From Desulfovibrio sp. (GTDB lineage: Bacteria; Desulfobacterota; Desulfovibrionia; Desulfovibrionales; Desulfovibrionaceae), in contig JAAUYX010000089.1 in assembly GCA_014804905.1 (NCBI GenBank), positions 15,257-23,611 of the forward strand: a DNA stretch of 8,355 nucleotides, given 5' to 3'. Positions 5,716 to 8,355 of this stretch are shown here, in pieces. A program made the translations under genes and the position numbers. The notes under the pieces are model-generated. The model was not told the origin of the DNA. It saw only the letters and a list, made by a program, of their open reading frames with translations, and searched no databases. How positions within the stretch are numbered: the stretch's first letter is position 1; every line of letters begins with the position of its first letter.

Positions 5716-6837
5716 TCAGCACCTTTTTAGATCTTTTGCGATAATATCCACAAGATTGAGGGCTGCCTCCACCGCATCGTCCATGTCAAGATAGGCATAG
5801 GTCCCGAGGCGCCCCCCGAAATATACGGCATCTTCCTGCGCTGCGAGTTCCTGATACTGCGAGTACAGCTGCTTGTTGCGTGCGGTGGGGACGGGATAGA
5901 AGCGCTCATCATCCTGTCCGGTTGTCCGGGAATACTCCTTATAGATTATGGTGCTGTCCCCGTATTTCCGCTCGGGGTGCAGGTGCCGGAATTCGTGGAT
6001 ACGTGTATACGGCACCTCCACATCCGCATAATTCATCACGCTGGTGCCCTGAAAGTCAGGCACGGGATGCCGCTCCACTTCAAAGCCCACGGAGCGCCAG
6101 TCGAGCCTGCCCAGCCGGTAATCGAAATATTCATCAATGGGACCCGTATAAATGACCAGGGAGCCGGGCTCCAGGTCCTTTTTGGCCTCTTTCCAGTTTA
6201 GGCCCGTGATGACATCCATATTTTCCGTCATTTTCGCGAACAGGTTACCATAGCCCTCAAGGGGCAGCCCTTCCCATTTATCCGAGAAGTATCTGGAATT
6301 ATAATCAAACCTGAGAGGAATGCGGTTGAGAAGACTGGCGGGCAGCTCCCTGGGGTCGCGCTGCCACTGTTTCAGGGTATAGCCGCGAATAAAGGCGCCG
6401 TATAATTCGGGCCCAATCAGGGAAATGGCCTTGTCCTCAAAATTGTCGGGTTCCCGGTCTTTTTGCGCCCGCGCCTCCAAAAATTCCTTTGCAGCGGCCG
6501 GGGCCAGGTCCTCGTTGTAAAAGCGGTTGATAGTGTCCAGATTTATGGGCAACTGATAGGTTCTGCCTTTATGCTTTGTCAGAACGTGGTGTTGATAGCT
6601 GTTCCAGTCGGTAAAGCGGGAGACGAAGTTCCACACTCTTTCATTGGAGGTGTGAAAAATATGGGTGCCGTATTTATGGCATTCAATGCCCGTTTCGTCA
6701 TCAAACTCCGACCAGCAGTTACCGCCGATGTGGTTTCGCTTTTCAATGACCGTCACCCGGAAGCCCAGCCTCTCGGCGAGCTCTCGCGCGCACGTCAGCC
6801 CGAACAGGCCGGCTCCCACGACATAGGCGTGCGGCAT
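5716..6837 (-). CDS. glf: UDP-galactopyranose mutase
   Basis: Glf converts UDP-galactopyranose to UDP-galactofuranose in the cytoplasm, using reduced FAD, and supplies Galf for surface glycans. The 373-residue product has the usual length. Visible features: the FAD-binding VVGAGLFGLTCARELAE (6-22), IEKRNHIGGNC (31-41), YGTHIFHT (56-63), RGYTLKQW (151-158), NRIPLRFDYN (171-180) with the arginine that fits the active-site Arg near 174 of the Klebsiella enzyme, PYTRIHEFRH (276-285) with the second one (near 280), and FGGRLGTYAYLDM (340-352) near the flavin. The frame stays open upstream to 7095, but the extra 86 residues are arginine-rich noise and the family starts at the FAD motif. GGGAGG lies before the ATG at 6837. 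It is the first gene of the cluster, diverging from dapF, and is coupled to the next transferase. Its GC is intermediate between dapF and the distal transferases. Confidence 0.96.
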   Translation of the reverse strand: MPHAYVVGAGLFGLTCARELAERLGFRVTVIEKRNHIGGNCWSEFDDETGIECHKYGTHIFHTSNERVWNFVSRFTDWNSYQHHVLTKHKGRTYQLPINLDTINRFYNEDLAPAAAKEFLEARAQKDREPDNFEDKAISLIGPELYGAFIRGYTLKQWQRDPRELPASLLNRIPLRFDYNSRYFSDKWEGLPLEGYGNLFAKMTENMDVITGLNWKEAKKDLEPGSLVIYTGPIDEYFDYRLGRLDWRSVGFEVERHPVPDFQGTSVMNYADVEVPYTRIHEFRHLHPERKYGDSTIIYKEYSRTTGQDDERFYPVPTARNKQLYSQYQELAAQEDAVYFGGRLGTYAYLDMDDAVEAALNLVDIIAKDLKRC

Positions 6838-7092
6838 TCTTCCTCCCGCTCCTGAACGAGCCCTGTAAAAAAGATGCCGAAAGGGTTTCGCATGACCGGG
6901 ACAAAGGTTAACTCCGTGCCGGAGATTCGCCGTGTCCGCCGGGCCACCCCTGCCGCTTCCCGCCGCGCGGGACCGTTCCGCGCAAAAAGCCCAGCGCCGC
7001 GGCCACAACTGCCCGCGGCTGCACCATGTGCGCGGGGAGTATCGCAGGAATCCGCCGTCAAGGCAAGTTCGCCGGAACGCCGGATATTTTCT

Positions 7093-7131
7093 CACGGGCG
7101 CTTTCCCGTGGCGCCTCCCCGGCCTGGCGCC
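7093..7131. repeat. Two adjoining GC-rich hairpins in divergent region
   Basis: The first hairpin is CACGGG (7093-7098), a 6-base loop, and CCCGTG (7105-7110). The second is GGCGCC (7110-7115), a 10-base loop, and GGCGCC (7126-7131); the two share one base. Both stems are perfect. No T run follows on either strand, so they do not look like ordinary intrinsic terminators. They could be operator sites or leader structure for glf, about 255-295 bases upstream of its start. The region is GC-rich, so chance stems are possible. Confidence 0.4.
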
Positions 7132-7187
7132 GGCAGCCCATGTGAGGCGATCACGCCCCCCCTGATGCCCCGCACGCGGCCCGTGTC

Positions 7188-7216
7188 TTTACATTTTTGC
7201 GGCTTCCGGCTAGCGT
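7188..7216 (+). promoter_or_regulatory. Possible dapF promoter
   Basis: TTTACA (7188-7193) lies 17 bases before TAGCGT (7211-7216), about 45 bases upstream of the dapF start. The -35 is close to consensus and the spacing is ideal, but the -10 matches at only three of six positions. It is a candidate only. Confidence 0.3.
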
Positions 7217-7250
7217 TTTCTTTTACGCCGCGGCGGAAAAGGCCCGGCGC

Positions 7251-7257
7251 AAGGAGG
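7251..7257 (+). promoter_or_regulatory. Strong ribosome binding site of dapF
   Basis: AAGGAGG is a near-perfect Shine-Dalgarno sequence 4 bases before the ATG at 7262. It fixes the dapF start and supports efficient translation. Confidence 0.8.
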
Positions 7258-7261
7258 CGTC

Positions 7262-8131
7262 ATGGCCCGTGAAGTGCGGTTCACCAAGATGCAGGGCATC
7301 GGCAACGACTATGTGTATATCAACGGTTTCGAGCAGGAAGTCGCCAATCCCGGCGAGCTCGCGAAACAAATAAGCGACCGCCACTTCGGCGTGGGCTCGG
7401 ACGGGCTTGTGCTCATCCTGCCCTCGGCCACGGCCGACTTGCGGATGCGCATGTTCAACGCCGACGGCACCGAGGCCGAAATGTGCGGCAACGCCACGCG
7501 CTGCGTGGGCAAGTTCGCCTATGACCGCGGCCTGGTCAAAAAGGAAATCATCCGCCTCGAGACGGCGGCGGGCGAAAAGGTCATCCGCCTCAAGTTCGAG
7601 GGCGGCACGGTCTGCGGCGCCAAGGTGGACATGGGCGAGCCCATCCTCGTGCCGAGCCGCATCCCGGTGGAGCTCGCGCCGGTGCTCAGCGTGGCCGAAG
7701 AGGACCGCCGCTGCATCGCCCACCCCATCCAGGTGGACGGGCGCACCTATGCGGTGACCGCGGTCTCCATGGGGAATCCGCACGCCGTTGTCTTCATGCG
7801 CGGCATCGACGACCTCGACCTGCCCGCGCTTGGCCCGCTTTTCGAGCATCATCACCTCTTCCCCAGGCGCACCAACACCGAATTTGTGGAGGTCCTCTCC
7901 ACCACAAAAATCCGGATGCGCGTGTGGGAGCGCGGCGCGGGCGAGACGCTGGCCTGCGGCACCGGCGCCTGCGCGGCGGCCGTGGCCTGCTCGCTCAACG
8001 GCTACACGGGCCGCTCGGTTGATGTGGAGCTCAAGGGCGGGGTGCTGCATGTGGACTGGGACGAGGCGAGCAACCATGTCTATATGTCCGGCCCCGCGGT
8101 GACGGTCTTTGACGGCGTGTATTATCTGTAA
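7262..8131 (+). CDS. dapF: Diaminopimelate epimerase
   Basis: DapF interconverts LL- and meso-diaminopimelate in the cytoplasm, the step that feeds peptidoglycan cross-linking and lysine synthesis. The 289-residue product is slightly longer than the usual 270-280. It opens with FTKMQGIGNDYVYING (7-22), where GNDY matches the family's GND(F/Y). The two catalytic cysteines, working as acid and base, are Cys75 in MCGNATRC (74-81) and Cys232 in ACGTGACA (231-238). Other family blocks are HFGVGSDGL (41-49), FNADGTEAEMCGN (65-77), SMGNPHAV (169-176) and RRTNTEFVEV (202-211). GC content is high (about 68% in 7441-7500), matching what appears to be the host background. It stands alone here, divergent from glf, and is followed by a weak stem-loop and the larger copy of the hairpin element. 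It looks complete, with no damage. Confidence 0.97.
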   Translation: MAREVRFTKMQGIGNDYVYINGFEQEVANPGELAKQISDRHFGVGSDGLVLILPSATADLRMRMFNADGTEAEMCGNATRCVGKFAYDRGLVKKEIIRLETAAGEKVIRLKFEGGTVCGAKVDMGEPILVPSRIPVELAPVLSVAEEDRRCIAHPIQVDGRTYAVTAVSMGNPHAVVFMRGIDDLDLPALGPLFEHHHLFPRRTNTEFVEVLSTTKIRMRVWERGAGETLACGTGACAAAVACSLNGYTGRSVDVELKGGVLHVDWDEASNHVYMSGPAVTVFDGVYYL

Positions 8132-8134
8132 GCG

Positions 8135-8162
8135 CCGGGATGAGCCTTCTTATCAGTCCCGG
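8135..8162 (+). terminator. Weak stem-loop just after dapF
   Basis: Starting 3 bases after the dapF stop, CCGGGA (8135-8140) pairs with TCCCGG (8157-8162) across a 16-base loop. Inner TGA/TCA bases could extend the stem with a bulge. There is no T run after it (AGCAAGAGG follows), so if it ends transcription it is not a classic intrinsic terminator. It could instead protect the mRNA 3' end. Confidence 0.4.
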
Positions 8163-8181
8163 AGCAAGAGGTATTCCATAT

Positions 8182-8322
8182 CCCGTCTGGAGCGTAGCGG
8201 AAGACGGGTGCTGCGACCGGATGGCGGCGCGAAGCGCCGTGCCCGTTGGCGAGCAAAGCGAGTCCTACGGGCATCGACAGCAGCGATGGTGCCGGAAGAA
8301 TCCTAAAAAATAAGATTTTTCG
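8182..8322 (+). repeat. Dispersed hairpin element, right (long) copy
   Basis: It begins 50 bases after the dapF stop. In order: hairpin A (CCCGTCT 8182-8188 with AGACGGG 8202-8208), hairpin B (CGGCGC 8225-8230, loop GAA, GCGCCG 8234-8239), hairpin C (GCCCGT 8241-8246 with ACGGGC 8267-8272), then the 34-base segment 8289-8322. The last is the exact reverse complement of 667-700. Hairpin A matches 22 of 25 bases of the left hairpin. Hairpins B and C have no counterpart on the left; the sequence looks as if they were inserted between A and the 34-base segment. Loops tend to contain AGCG..AGCG-like words. Orientation relative to the upstream gene is the same as in the left copy. Confidence 0.8.
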
Positions 8323-8337
8323 CTGCTTGCGCGCTAG

Positions 8338-8355
8338 CCGTTGGCGAGTCCCCGA
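8338..8355 (+). repeat. Partial further copy of hairpin C module
   Basis: The sequence CCGTTGGCGAG at 8338-8348 repeats 8243-8253, the start of hairpin C, exactly. The match continues to the window edge only approximately, and the downstream half of the module is cut off. It suggests that the hairpin array continues to the right. Confidence 0.45.

Larger units (their letters stand above)
6838..7261. other. Divergent promoter region between glf and dapF
   Basis: This 424-base gap separates two genes reading outward, so it must serve both starts. It is GC-rich in the middle and contains two back-to-back hairpins at 7093-7131. The dapF side has a candidate promoter and a strong ribosome site. 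On the glf side I could not pick a convincing promoter. The frames crossing this region in both directions are rich in Arg, Pro and Ala and look like GC-driven noise. Confidence 0.55.

Noticed and set aside
6838..7095. 86-residue N-terminal extension of Glf
   Set aside because: UDP-galactopyranose mutases begin just before the FAD GxGxxG motif. The extension is Arg/Gly-rich noise, and a good ribosome site precedes the ATG at 6837.
7223..8077. 284-codon minus-strand frame
   Set aside because: It is antisense to the intact dapF, rich in Ala, His and Arg, and has no motif or ribosome site.
667..8322. Terminal inverted repeats of a single large transposon
   Set aside because: The interval holds ordinary genes including dapF and no transposase, and each repeat is tied to a gene end by its own hairpin. 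Independent dispersed copies fit better.
8182..8355. CRISPR array
   Set aside because: The repeated units are different hairpins without a constant repeat and regular unique spacers, and no cas gene is present.

Overview
The window looks like a chromosomal segment of a GC-rich Gram-negative bacterium. The gene set and protein style (a dapF carrying RCVGKFAYDRGLV, a double-ACT protein with a DUF711 partner, and GC-rich genes around an AT-rich polysaccharide cluster) suggest a Desulfovibrio-like sulfate reducer. That placement is inference, because there is no rRNA or other marker gene here.

Layout, left to right. Positions 1-407 (minus) hold the N-terminal part of a DUF711/UPF0210 (PFL-family) protein that runs off the window. 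Positions 408-762 hold no gene but contain a concentric inverted repeat (601-649) and one copy of a dispersed hairpin element (667-731). Positions 763-1980 (minus) hold a two-gene operon: a membrane-anchored zinc-ribbon protein with a phage Mu F-like tail, then a double-ACT-domain (GcvR-like) regulator. Positions 1981-2540 show no convincing gene and become AT-rich towards the right. Positions 2541-6837 (minus) form a cell-surface glycan cluster, read from right to left as glf (UDP-galactopyranose mutase) and three family-2 glycosyltransferases. Positions 6838-7261 are a divergent intergenic region. Positions 7262-8131 (plus) are dapF, diaminopimelate epimerase. Positions 8132-8355 hold a more elaborate copy of the hairpin element.

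How the genes work together. Glf makes UDP-galactofuranose, and the three transferases probably build a Galf-containing lipopolysaccharide, exopolysaccharide or glycan. The last two transferases are diverged tandem paralogues. Composition falls from about 68% GC in dapF (7441-7500, hand count) to about 17% in the gap 3481-3600, so the distal part of the cluster looks acquired. The ACT and DUF711 proteins belong to a commonly paired but biochemically obscure set. DapF serves lysine and peptidoglycan synthesis and is probably unrelated to the neighbouring genes.

The most unusual signal is a perfect 34-base inverted repeat (667-700 and 8289-8322). Each copy is preceded by a related GC-rich hairpin, and each lies just downstream of a gene in the same orientation relative to that gene. 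This suggests a mobile or RNA-level 3'-end element. The second odd item is the cellular membrane protein that ends in a phage head-protein-like tail.
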